Source: Porphyromonadaceae bacterium | GTDB lineage: Bacteria > Bacteroidota > Bacteroidia > Bacteroidales > UBA11471 | Direction: 5' to 3' | DNA: 33,836 nt | NCBI GenBank assembly: GCA_021199145.1 | Contig: JAJQIP010000149.1 | Coordinates: 1-33,836, forward strand | In this document: positions 17,482-25,419 of the stretch, piece after piece | Layout of the letters: each line of letters opens with the position of its first letter | Position numbering within the stretch: position 1 is the first letter of the stretch | Notes under the pieces: model-generated | What the model saw: the letters and a program-made list of their open reading frames with translations, nothing else | Told to the model about the DNA's origin: nothing | Databases searched by the model: none | Program-made: the position numbers and the translations under genes

Positions 17482-20262
17482 ATGAGCGACAAACGTCTTT
17501 TCCTCCTGGATGCCTATGCCTTGATTTATCGTGCCTATTACGGCTTTATCAAAAATCCTCGGATTAATTCCAAAGGGATAAATACTTCGGCTGTTTTCGG
17601 ATTTGTCAACACCCTTGAAGAGGTACTCCGCAAAGAGGACCTTTCGCACATTGCCGTGGGTTTTGACCCTGCCGGACCGACTTTCCGTCACGAAGCCTAT
17701 GCGGAGTATAAGGCACAACGGGAGGAGACTCCCGAAGCTATTCGCTGGTCGGTGCCTGTCATTAAGGAGATTATACGGGCGTACCGGATTCCCATTATCG
17801 AAGTGCCCGGCTATGAGGCGGACGATGTAATCGGCACTTTGGCCAAAAAAGCCGAGCAGGAGGGATTCGATACCTATATGATGACTCCTGACAAGGATTA
17901 TGGCCAGCTTGTCTCTCCGCATATTTTTATCTATCGCCCGCAATTCGGGAGCAGTAGTTTTGAGATACGGGGGGTTGAAGAGGTCCGGAACAAATATGGC
18001 ATACAGCGGCCCGAACAGGTAATTGATATTTTGGGCCTTATGGGAGATGCCTCCGACAATATTCCCGGTTGTCCCGGTATCGGGGAGAAGACGGCCGTGA
18101 AATTGGTGCAGGAATTCGATTCGATTGAAAATCTGTTGGGTCGTACGGAGGAACTGAAGGGTGCTGTCAAATCGAAAATCGAAACGAATGCCGAAATGAT
18201 TCGATTCTCGAAATTCCTGGCGACGATAAAGATTGACGTGCCTGTCGCTTTTGAAGAGAAGGCGTTGCGCCGCTCTCCGATGGATGAGGAAGCGTTGCGC
18301 AAAATTTTTGACGAACTTGAGTTCCGGAATTTGGCGGAACGTATTCTCAGGAAAAATGAACCTACTCCCCCGACTGAGAATACCCCCTCTCAAGGCTCTC
18401 TCTTTGATCTATTTTCGTCCGAGGGGACGGAACCGGAAAAACAGACGACTCTCCAAGACATAAATTCGGTGAATCACTCTTATCAATTTATTGATAAAGA
18501 GGAAGATATGTGCAAATTGGCCGCTCGATTGGAGCATTGTGAATTTTTCGCTTTTGACACGGAAACAACGGGTGTGGAGCCTATGACGGCCCATTTGGTC
18601 GGTATGTCATTCGCTTTGCGGGGGAGGGAGGCCTATTATGTGCCTGTTCCCGTTGAAAGGGAAAAAGCTGAGGCGATTGTGAAAATTTTTAAGTCAGCGT
18701 TGGAAAACAGCGCCTCCTTGAAAATCGGACAGAACATCAAATACGATTATACCATGTTGCGCCGGTACGGTGTGCGGGTAGCTGGGAAATTTTTCGACAC
18801 GATGGTCGCCCACTATCTCTTGCAACCGGAACAGCATCATAACCTCGACTATCTGGCCGAGGTCTATCTGGGGTATAAAATGGTCCCGATTGAGGCACTG
18901 ATAGGACCCAAAGGTAAAGGTCAGCGGTCGATGCGTGATGTCGACCCGCAAGAGGTATCTCCGTATGCGGCTGAGGATGCCGATATCACTTTGCAATTGA
19001 AAAGCCGGCTTGAACAGGAACTTTGCGAGAAGGGTATGGAGAAGCTCTTCCACGAGATTGAAATGCCGCTTGTCAAAGTTCTTGCCGAGATGGAGATTAC
19101 CGGGGTACGCATCGACACGGAGGCTCTTCGGGCCTCATCGGTTTCCCTTACGGAGAAGTTGACGGCTACCGAACAGGAGATTTATGCTTTGGCAGGACAG
19201 CCGTTCAATATCAGTTCAGCCCGGCAGGTGGGAGAGATTCTTTTTGAACGGCTGAAAATTGACGAGAAAGCGCGGAAAACCAAGACGGGTCAATTCTCCA
19301 CGACTGAAGAGGTGTTGGAAAAGTTGCGTTATCGCCATCCCATCGTGGATAAAATTCTTGCCTATCGGGGGGTACGCAAACTCCTCAACACTTATGTCAA
19401 TGCACTTCCGGAACTGATTAATCCCGAAACGGGTAAGATTCACACCTCGTTCAACCAGACCATCACAGCGACCGGACGACTTAGTTCGAGCAATCCCAAT
19501 TTGCAGAATATCCCTATTCGGGATGAGGAGGGGAGAGAAATCCGTCGGGCTTTTATCCCTGAGGAGGGGCAGCGTTTCTTTTCAGCTGACTACTCCCAGA
19601 TAGAGCTTCGTATTATGGCTCATCTCAGCGGAGACCCTGCCATGGTTGAGGCTTTTGCTTCCGGTCAGGATATCCATGCGGCTACGGCGGCAAAAATTTA
19701 CAAGGTCGATTTGGATAAGGTGGATAAAGAGATGCGCCGCAAGGCCAAGACGGCCAATTTCGGGATCATTTATGGTATATCTACTTTCGGCTTGGCCGAG
19801 CGACTGAACATCCCTCGGAGCGAGGCCAAACAACTTATTGATGACTATTTCATGACTTTCCCACAGGTGAAGGCCTACATGGAGAAGAGCATTGAGGTGG
19901 CCCGCCAGAAGGGGTATGTCGAGACGCTCAACGGCCGGCGGCGTATGCTGCCGGATATCCTTTCACACAACAGTGTGGTGAGGGGCTATGCCGAACGAAA
20001 TGCGATTAACGCCCCCATACAGGGGAGTGCCGCTGATATTATAAAGGTGGCTATGGTCCGTATTTTCAACCGTTTTGAGGAGAAGGGGTTGCAGGCGAAA
20101 ATGATACTGCAGGTGCATGATGAGCTTAATTTTACCGTCCCTGTCTCTGAAGTGGATAGGGTGGCACGTATTGTAAAAGAGGAGATGGAGCAGGCCGCTG
20201 CCTTGCATGTTCCCCTTCTGGCGGATACCGGTATAGGAGACAATTGGCTCGAAGCCCATTGA
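17482..20262 (+). CDS. polA: DNA polymerase I
   Basis: Replicative gap-filling and repair polymerase. I start at ATG 17482 (MSDKRLFLLDAYALIYRAYY), giving 926 residues, nearly the E. coli length; the open frame runs back to 17329 but those 51 codons have no family similarity. Domains: 5'-3' exonuclease (about 1-290), 3'-5' exonuclease with the DxE pair intact in FDTETTG (about 358-362), NxxxD in QNIKYD and YxxxD in YAAEDAD, so proofreading should be active; polymerase with motif A DYSQIELR (about 703), motif B KTANFGIIYG (about 755) and motif C QVHDE (about 878). Phe in motif B predicts discrimination against dideoxynucleotides. Confidence 0.96.
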   Translation: MSDKRLFLLDAYALIYRAYYGFIKNPRINSKGINTSAVFGFVNTLEEVLRKEDLSHIAVGFDPAGPTFRHEAYAEYKAQREETPEAIRWSVPVIKEIIRAYRIPIIEVPGYEADDVIGTLAKKAEQEGFDTYMMTPDKDYGQLVSPHIFIYRPQFGSSSFEIRGVEEVRNKYGIQRPEQVIDILGLMGDASDNIPGCPGIGEKTAVKLVQEFDSIENLLGRTEELKGAVKSKIETNAEMIRFSKFLATIKIDVPVAFEEKALRRSPMDEEALRKIFDELEFRNLAERILRKNEPTPPTENTPSQGSLFDLFSSEGTEPEKQTTLQDINSVNHSYQFIDKEEDMCKLAARLEHCEFFAFDTETTGVEPMTAHLVGMSFALRGREAYYVPVPVEREKAEAIVKIFKSALENSASLKIGQNIKYDYTMLRRYGVRVAGKFFDTMVAHYLLQPEQHHNLDYLAEVYLGYKMVPIEALIGPKGKGQRSMRDVDPQEVSPYAAEDADITLQLKSRLEQELCEKGMEKLFHEIEMPLVKVLAEMEITGVRIDTEALRASSVSLTEKLTATEQEIYALAGQPFNISSARQVGEILFERLKIDEKARKTKTGQFSTTEEVLEKLRYRHPIVDKILAYRGVRKLLNTYVNALPELINPETGKIHTSFNQTITATGRLSSSNPNLQNIPIRDEEGREIRRAFIPEEGQRFFSADYSQIELRIMAHLSGDPAMVEAFASGQDIHAATAAKIYKVDLDKVDKEMRRKAKTANFGIIYGISTFGLAERLNIPRSEAKQLIDDYFMTFPQVKAYMEKSIEVARQKGYVETLNGRRRMLPDILSHNSVVRGYAERNAINAPIQGSAADIIKVAMVRIFNRFEEKGLQAKMILQVHDELNFTVPVSEVDRVARIVKEEMEQAAALHVPLLADTGIGDNWLEAH

Positions 20263-20344
20263 CGGGAGGGAGATTCCCATCTGGTTCCTTCGGAATCGAA
20301 TTGTGATAAACCCCTCCTTGAAATTGTTTTACGTTGTTTTTTTG

Positions 20345-20352
20345 TACTTTTG
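20345..20352 (+). promoter_or_regulatory. Promoter -7 box for ychF
   Basis: TACTTTTG fits TAnnTTTG, with ATTG at 20323-20326 eighteen bases upstream as a possible -33 element. The ATG is 25 bases downstream. Confidence 0.6.
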
Positions 20353-20376
20353 TGACCGAACAAAAAAGTCCTTGAA

Positions 20377-21480
20377 ATGGCATTACAATGTGGTATTGTC
20401 GGCCTGCCCAATGTGGGTAAATCGACCCTTTTTAACTGTTTGTCCAATGCCAAAGCACAGTCGGCAAACTTCCCTTTTTGTACCATCGAACCGAATGTAG
20501 GGGTGATTACCGTTCCCGACGAGCGGTTGAACAAGCTGGCCGAGTTGGTCCACCCCCAACGGATTGTCCCCACGACAGTGGAAATTGTCGATATCGCTGG
20601 TCTGGTGAAAGGGGCGAGTCAAGGAGAGGGTTTGGGGAATAAATTCCTTGCCAATATCCGTGAAACGGATGCCATATTGCATGTGTTGCGTTGCTTTGAC
20701 GATGATAATGTCACGCATGTCGATGGTTCGATTGACCCTGTACGGGATAAGGAGATTATCGACTACGAGTTGCAGTTGAAAGATTTGGAAACGATTGACG
20801 GACGGTTGGGTCGTGTACAGAAACAGGCACAGACGGGCGGAGACAAAACCGCTAAACTGTCTTACGAAGTGTTGAGCCGATACAAAGAGGCTCTTGAACA
20901 GGGAAAGGCAGCCCGCACGGTAATTTTTGAGGGCAAAGATGAGCAAAAGATTGCTCATGACCTGTTTTTGCTGACCAACAAACCGGTGATGTACGTATGT
21001 AATGTGGATGAGGGTAGTGCCATGAAGGGCAATGCCTACGTCGAACGGGTCCGGGAAGCGGTCAAAGGGGAAAATGCGGAGATATTGGTCGTGGCGGCTA
21101 AAATCGAATCGGAAATCGCTGAATTTGAAACCTATGAGGAGCGGCAGATGTTCCTTAATGAGATAGGACTCCAGGAGTCGGGTGTTTCACGACTTATCCG
21201 GACGGCCTATTCGTTGCTCAATCTCGAGACCTATTTTACGGTCGGAGAGCCGGAGGTTCGGGCGTGGACTTATCTGAAAGGCAGCAAGGCCCCCCAATGT
21301 GCGGGCATTATACATTCCGATTTTGAAAAGGGCTTTATCCGGGCGGAAGTCATCAAGTATGACGATTTTGTCGCTTTGGGTTCGGAGGCGGCTTGTCGGG
21401 AAGCCGGGAAAATCAATGTCGAAGGCAAGGATTATATCGTGCACGATGGAGACATCATGCATTTCCGTTTTAATGTATAG
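20377..21480 (+). CDS. ychF: Redox-regulated ATPase/GTPase YchF (Obg family)
   Basis: Translation-factor-type P-loop NTPase that associates with ribosomes. G1 is NVGKST (12-17) after GIVGLP, G3 is DIAGLVKGAS, and the G4 position reads NVDE instead of NKxD, which in this family explains the preference for ATP. A coiled segment follows, and the C-terminal TGS-like domain carries the YLKGSKAPQCAGIIHSDFE region. 367 residues is standard. It has its own promoter-like box. The LOG-family gene follows after 9 bases. Confidence 0.95.
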   Translation: MALQCGIVGLPNVGKSTLFNCLSNAKAQSANFPFCTIEPNVGVITVPDERLNKLAELVHPQRIVPTTVEIVDIAGLVKGASQGEGLGNKFLANIRETDAILHVLRCFDDDNVTHVDGSIDPVRDKEIIDYELQLKDLETIDGRLGRVQKQAQTGGDKTAKLSYEVLSRYKEALEQGKAARTVIFEGKDEQKIAHDLFLLTNKPVMYVCNVDEGSAMKGNAYVERVREAVKGENAEILVVAAKIESEIAEFETYEERQMFLNEIGLQESGVSRLIRTAYSLLNLETYFTVGEPEVRAWTYLKGSKAPQCAGIIHSDFEKGFIRAEVIKYDDFVALGSEAACREAGKINVEGKDYIVHDGDIMHFRFNV

Positions 21481-21489
21481 ATTCCTTTC

Positions 21490-22077
21490 ATGAGAACTAT
21501 CCGGACGGTCTGTGTCTATTGCGCCTCGAGTTCTCGTGTCGCCCCAGTCTATTTTGAGGCGGCGAGGACATTGGGCAGGCTGTTGGCCGAAAGGAATATC
21601 CGATGCGTCTATGGGGCGGGCGGAACAGGATTGATGGGAGCCTTGGCCGATGCGGTCTTGCAAGGGGGAGGTGAGATAACCGGCATTATCCCGCAATTCA
21701 TGTATGCGCACGGTTGGTGTCATCCTGGTCTGAAAGAGGTGGAGGTTACGACCGACATACACAGTCGGAAACAGCGTATGGCGACATTGTCCGATGGGGT
21801 TATCGCCCTCCCAGGAGGATGCGGGACATTGGAGGAGTTGCTTGAAATTATTACGTGGAAGCAATTGGGGTTGTATCTACATCCCATTGTCCTGCTCAAT
21901 ATCAATGGCTATTATGACCCTTTGCTGCAAATGCTTCATCGGGCATCCGAAGAGCATTTTATGCGCCCTGAACATCAGACCATGTGGTCGGTTTCCTATA
22001 CTCCCCAAGAGGCTGTAGAACTACTCTATTCAGCTCCTGAATGGGATGAGAATCAATATAAATTAGCGGTTATCTGA
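21490..22077 (+). CDS. LOG-family (TIGR00730) nucleotide phosphoribohydrolase
   Basis: Rossmann-fold protein of the LOG family, whose characterised members release a free base from a nucleoside 5'-monophosphate (cytokinin activation in plants; purine or pyrimidine nucleotides in bacteria). The diagnostic PGGxGTxxE motif is LPGGCGTLEELLE, and the N-terminal YGAGGTGLMGALADA is typical. 195 residues is normal. The physiological substrate here is unknown; older annotation as lysine decarboxylase would be wrong. It follows ychF closely and precedes the DUF4271 gene by 5 bases. Confidence 0.9.
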   Translation: MRTIRTVCVYCASSSRVAPVYFEAARTLGRLLAERNIRCVYGAGGTGLMGALADAVLQGGGEITGIIPQFMYAHGWCHPGLKEVEVTTDIHSRKQRMATLSDGVIALPGGCGTLEELLEIITWKQLGLYLHPIVLLNINGYYDPLLQMLHRASEEHFMRPEHQTMWSVSYTPQEAVELLYSAPEWDENQYKLAVI

Positions 22078-22082
22078 CGAAA

Positions 22083-23075
22083 ATGTCTATTTCTGCGCTC
22101 TATCAATATTATGTTGAGACTCCCGACTCTACTGGCGGAAATGACACGTTGCAGCCTGTCTCTCCACAGGGGGTGATGCCGTTGGTCGAAACCCCTCATT
22201 TCCTGTCGCTGAATGCTCCGGACACATTTGTCAAAACAGATTCTCTCCCGGAAAATGTTCGGGATGAGTTGTCATTGCCTGACACGGTATCGGTTGTTGC
22301 ACCGGCTTTTGAGGAGGTTGATTCCGTATTGGTGACCGATTCCGTTTTCTCCCTTTCTGAACCTGTGGATAAACAGCAGTATGTCCCTGTGGTGGAAGTC
22401 CGAAGGGGGATAATCGGTCGTCATCGTCAGGAGGATACCCCTTTTTCGGACGGAGGTTTTTTCGCTTTACTACTCATCGAGCTTTTCCTTTTTTTGTTCT
22501 TCTTTTGTTGTTATCGGAAGATTTTCTCCGGGCAGGCCGATGAGGTCTCCAAATCCTATTCCAAGAAGGGCCTCTTGCGGACCTTCATGGGAAATATATA
22601 TCACTCCTTTCTTCTGTATACTTTCCTTATAGAGGGAACGTTGGGTGTCGTCGCCTTTACCTCTTTTGGCTTGTCGCTTCCCTTTGTAGGGGGATATCTC
22701 TTGAACGGTTTGTTGATGGCTTTTTTGGCTCTTCTCTATTTTTTGGTGCAGCAAGGGGTATTTACCTTCTTGGCTAGGGTATTCTCCTTCGATGCTCGTA
22801 GTCAGGAATGGCTCGGTACCCATGTCACCATCAATTTGTTGTTGGGAATTTGCCTCTTCCCGTTCGCCTTCCTGGCAGTTTATTTGCCGGAGATTTCTCA
22901 AGGGTGTCTGTTCATCTCGGTAGGAATATATATAGTATCTCGTATTTTATTTATAGTCAAAGGGATGAAACTTTTTTTAAGGAATTTTATAACGTTGCTT
23001 TATTTTATTTTGTACCTTTGCGCCTTAGAAATAGCCCCGCTCCTTCTTGGGGGTAAGAGTTGTGGGTTATGGTAG
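22083..23075 (+). CDS. DUF4271-type integral membrane protein
   Basis: 330-residue protein with a soluble, Pro/Val/Asp-rich N-terminal part (about 1-120) and then roughly six hydrophobic segments from about residue 125 to 325, including LLLIELFLFLFFF and an Arg/Lys-rich cytosolic loop after it. In Bacteroidota a DUF4271 protein commonly sits just ahead of hemD and rnpA, which is the arrangement here, and this context is a main reason for the call. No biochemical role is known to me. The frame runs in from the LOG gene with a 5-base gap, so the two are probably one transcript. Confidence 0.75.
   Translation: MSISALYQYYVETPDSTGGNDTLQPVSPQGVMPLVETPHFLSLNAPDTFVKTDSLPENVRDELSLPDTVSVVAPAFEEVDSVLVTDSVFSLSEPVDKQQYVPVVEVRRGIIGRHRQEDTPFSDGGFFALLLIELFLFLFFFCCYRKIFSGQADEVSKSYSKKGLLRTFMGNIYHSFLLYTFLIEGTLGVVAFTSFGLSLPFVGGYLLNGLLMAFLALLYFLVQQGVFTFLARVFSFDARSQEWLGTHVTINLLLGICLFPFAFLAVYLPEISQGCLFISVGIYIVSRILFIVKGMKLFLRNFITLLYFILYLCALEIAPLLLGGKSCGLW
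23013..23020 (+). promoter_or_regulatory. Possible promoter -7 box for hemD-rnpA, inside the DUF4271 gene
   Basis: TACCTTTG fits TAnnTTTG and lies in an AT-rich stretch at the 3' end of the DUF4271 gene, 85 bases before the hemD start. The only upstream TTG (22995-22997) is too close for an ideal -33 box. Confidence 0.45.
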
Positions 23076-23105
23076 ATATTTTCGTTAACTCGTAAAAATA
23101 CAGCT

Positions 23106-23858
23106 TTGAAAATCAAGAAGATACTTATTTCTCAGCCTCAGCCGCCGGAGAAATCACCCTATTTCGATATTACGCAAAAATATGGGGTCAATATTGTCTT
23201 CCGTCCTTTTATCAAAGTAGAAGGGTTATCTTCGAAAGAGTTCCGGCAACAAAAAATATCGCTTTCCGAGTATACGGCGGTTATCTTTACGGCCCGGACG
23301 GCTATCGATCACTTTTTTACCCTGTGTGAATCTTTGCGGGTTACTATTCCCGAAACGATGAAGTATTTCTGTACGACGGAGGCCATCGCACTTTATCTTC
23401 AAAAATACACGGTTTACCGGAAGCGTAAGATTTTCTTCGGGAATACAGGAAAGCTCGATGACCTTATGCCTTCTCTCAACAAACACAATACTGAGAAGTT
23501 CTTGTTGCCGGTTTCTGATGTCAATAACGGAGAATATCCTTTGCTCGACAAATACAAAATCAATTACACGAAGGCTGTCATGTACCGTACGGTAAGTAAT
23601 GATTTTAAACCGGGCGAACCGTTTGATTACGATATGCTTGTTTTTTTCAGTCCAGTTGGAATTCAGTCCTTGCTGAAGAATTTTCCCCATTTTGTGCAAG
23701 GGGATATAAAGATAGGCTGTTTTGGCGCTACGACGGCTAAGGCTGTGCACGATGCCGGTTTGCGTCTCGATTGTGAGGCTCCTCGTGCGGAAGCCCCTTC
23801 GATGGTGGCTGCCCTGGATTTGTTCCTCAAGGAGCAAAGCAAGCTTGCCCGAAAATAA
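23106..23858 (+). CDS. hemD: Uroporphyrinogen-III synthase, TTG start
   Basis: Closes and inverts ring D of hydroxymethylbilane to form uroporphyrinogen III on the route to haem and other tetrapyrroles. HemD sequences are poorly conserved; support comes from the Bacteroidota-type N-terminus KIKKILISQPQPPEKSPYFD, the segment YTAVIFTARTAIDHFF, the later FFSPVGIQSLL, and GCFGATTAKAVHDAGL near the C-terminus. The position between DUF4271 and rnpA agrees. No ATG precedes the conserved N-terminus; the frame upstream is closed by TAA at about 23085, so TTG at 23106 is the only sensible start. Length 250 is normal. Confidence 0.85.
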   Translation: MKIKKILISQPQPPEKSPYFDITQKYGVNIVFRPFIKVEGLSSKEFRQQKISLSEYTAVIFTARTAIDHFFTLCESLRVTIPETMKYFCTTEAIALYLQKYTVYRKRKIFFGNTGKLDDLMPSLNKHNTEKFLLPVSDVNNGEYPLLDKYKINYTKAVMYRTVSNDFKPGEPFDYDMLVFFSPVGIQSLLKNFPHFVQGDIKIGCFGATTAKAVHDAGLRLDCEAPRAEAPSMVAALDLFLKEQSKLARK

Positions 23859-23950
23859 ATAACAGTCAGGTGGTCCGACTTCATATTTTGCCGTCACGGT
23901 TTTATAGGAAGAAGGAGTGATGGATTTTTAACACGTAAACGCTTTCCCTT

Positions 23951-24364
23951 ATGCCTTGCAGAAATCGGTTGACAGCGGCAGAACGTTTACGGGGGGAAAT
24001 CCGTATAAAAAATCTTTTCCTTTCCGGTAAATCGTTTATCGTTTATCCCTATCGTGTCGTGTATGATATGGGAGATGCGGCAAATCCTCTTCTTCCTTCA
24101 GCCATACTGGTAAGCGTTTCAAAGAAGCGTTTCAAACAGGCGGTCAGGCGTAATAGGTTGCGCCGTTGTATCAAAGAGGCTTTTCGGTTGAATAAATCCC
24201 TGCTCAACGATTCCCTTCAGGCCGTCGGGAAAACCGTTGATATGGCGATTCTCTATCTGGATAGGGAGGAGCTCCCTTATGCTACACTTGAAAAGAGTAT
24301 GAAAGAATTATTGCAAAAACTGTCGGGAAAAATTCTTTCAGAAGATTCAAAAGACATGAAATAG
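23951..24364 (+). CDS. rnpA: Ribonuclease P protein component
   Basis: Protein subunit that helps the catalytic RNA of RNase P bind pre-tRNA. The RNR signature is clear in AVRRNRLRRCIKEAFR (about 64-79), preceded by LVSVSKKRFKQ. The N-terminal LTAAERLRG corresponds to the usual LxxxxR(L/I)++ segment. At 137 residues it is a little longer than many. The stop TAG at 24362-24364 is followed by yidD after 22 bases. In contrast to the classic arrangement, rpmH is not upstream. Confidence 0.93.
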   Translation: MPCRNRLTAAERLRGEIRIKNLFLSGKSFIVYPYRVVYDMGDAANPLLPSAILVSVSKKRFKQAVRRNRLRRCIKEAFRLNKSLLNDSLQAVGKTVDMAILYLDREELPYATLEKSMKELLQKLSGKILSEDSKDMK

Positions 24365-24386
24365 TTCTTCTCTTTTCCTCCTGTCT

Positions 24387-24617
24387 ATGATCCGATTCTT
24401 TTCAAAATTTTTCTCTGCGCTTTTACTTCTCCCCATATATTTCTATCGGGCGTGTATTTCTCCGCTGAAACCCCCTTCGTGTCGGTATATACCTACCTGT
24501 TCGCAATATGCTATAGAGGCCATACGTCTGCACGGACCGCGTCTCGGTTTGTGGATTTAGCTAAGGCGGCTACTTCGGTGCAATCCTTGGGGAGGGTCGG
24601 GGTATGACCCTGTACCG
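24387..24617 (+). pseudogene. yidD: YidD membrane-insertion efficiency factor, interrupted by in-frame TAG
   Basis: YidD helps membrane protein insertion by YidC. From ATG 24387 the translation reads through a hydrophobic N-terminus (MIRFFSKFFSALLLLPIY), then ISPLKPPSCRY, the conserved PTCSQYAIEAIRLHGP and GLWI, and meets TAG at 24558-24560 (codon 58). Directly after it, without any shift of frame, the family's C-terminal signature continues: LRRLLRCNPWGGSGYDPVP, ending at 24617. The stop falls where relatives have a small residue. No normal stop follows: the frame runs on into tatD. Either this is a recent nonsense mutation, a sequencing error, or a 57-residue product is made. TAG ends many other genes here, so general recoding is unlikely. 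Confidence 0.8.
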
Positions 24618-24635
24618 AGTGTCGTACGATACGAT

Positions 24636-25313
24636 ATGCACACCCATCATCTGCGTCCGGTGACAGCGAAAGAATTTGCCGTTTGTACACCCTATCCGCA
24701 TTATCCTCTTTCTATTGTAGCTGAACGTCCTGACTGCCGTTTTTCCGTGGGGGTACACCCATATGAATGTGGAAATGTTACGGAGGAGATGTGGCAGACT
24801 GTTGTCAAAACAGCCTCTTTGCCACAGGTGGTTGCCCTTGGGGAGTGTGGCCTTGATGCCACATGTCCTGTTCCTATGGAACAGCAAGGCGAACTTTTCG
24901 AGCGACATATAACGCTCTCGGAGGAATTGAAGAAGCCGCTTGTTATCCATTGTGTCAAGGCTTTTGATATGCTTATAAGTTTGCGGCGTAGCCAACATCC
25001 TACGCAGCAATGGATTATCCATGGGTTTAGGGGTAAACCCCAACAGGCTGAGCAGTTATGTCGGGAGGGATTCCTGTTGAGTTTCGGTTACAAATACAAT
25101 CCCGATACCCTGAAACAATTTCGACCGGGAGAGGTACTTTTGGAAAGTGATGAAGAACTCCAACCTATGGACAGACTTTATGGTCGGGTCGCTCGGTTGT
25201 GGAAGATGCATAAATATCTTGTTGTGGGGCATACGGCTCGAAAGGCAGAGTCGGTACTACAACCAAGTCCAATGAACCCTAAAAAACGGAGGGGATATGG
25301 GGAAGAGCCATAA
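24636..25313 (+). CDS. TatD-family metal-dependent hydrolase
   Basis: TIM-barrel metal-dependent hydrolase/DNase of the TatD family. Metal and catalytic residues are visible: HTHH at the very N-terminus, GVHPYE, the bridging Glu in ALGECGLD, VIHC, IIHGF, and the late Asp in LLESDEE. 225 residues is shorter than E. coli TatD (about 260) but usual for the compact Bacteroidota form. The only start codon in frame after the yidD amber codon is ATG 24636, which places HTHH at residues 2-5; the codons before it read RYD, matching the residues normally found in front of the motif. Neighbours rnpA and yidD upstream and tyrS downstream are conserved. Confidence 0.85.
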   Translation: MHTHHLRPVTAKEFAVCTPYPHYPLSIVAERPDCRFSVGVHPYECGNVTEEMWQTVVKTASLPQVVALGECGLDATCPVPMEQQGELFERHITLSEELKKPLVIHCVKAFDMLISLRRSQHPTQQWIIHGFRGKPQQAEQLCREGFLLSFGYKYNPDTLKQFRPGEVLLESDEELQPMDRLYGRVARLWKMHKYLVVGHTARKAESVLQPSPMNPKKRRGYGEEP

Positions 25314-25319
25314 ATTCGT

Positions 25320-25327
25320 TACCTTTG
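25320..25327 (+). promoter_or_regulatory. Promoter -7 box for tyrS
   Basis: TACCTTTG fits TAnnTTTG, 7 bases after the tatD stop and 92 bases before the tyrS ATG. No clear -33 box. Confidence 0.5.
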
Positions 25328-25419
25328 CAGACAAGGCGAGGTTTGAACGGGTTATCTTTACGACAAATACGGAGGATGACAGAGAATTTTGACATCGCAT
25401 AAATTAAAAACTTACGTTG

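Noticed and set aside
20272..20297. GATTCC/GGAATC inverted repeat after polA as a terminator
   Set aside because: Six pairs around a 14-base loop with no T-run directly after; too weak.
24558..24560. Frameshift explanation for the yidD break
   Set aside because: Residue spacing before and after TAG matches the family one to one, so no base is gained or lost.
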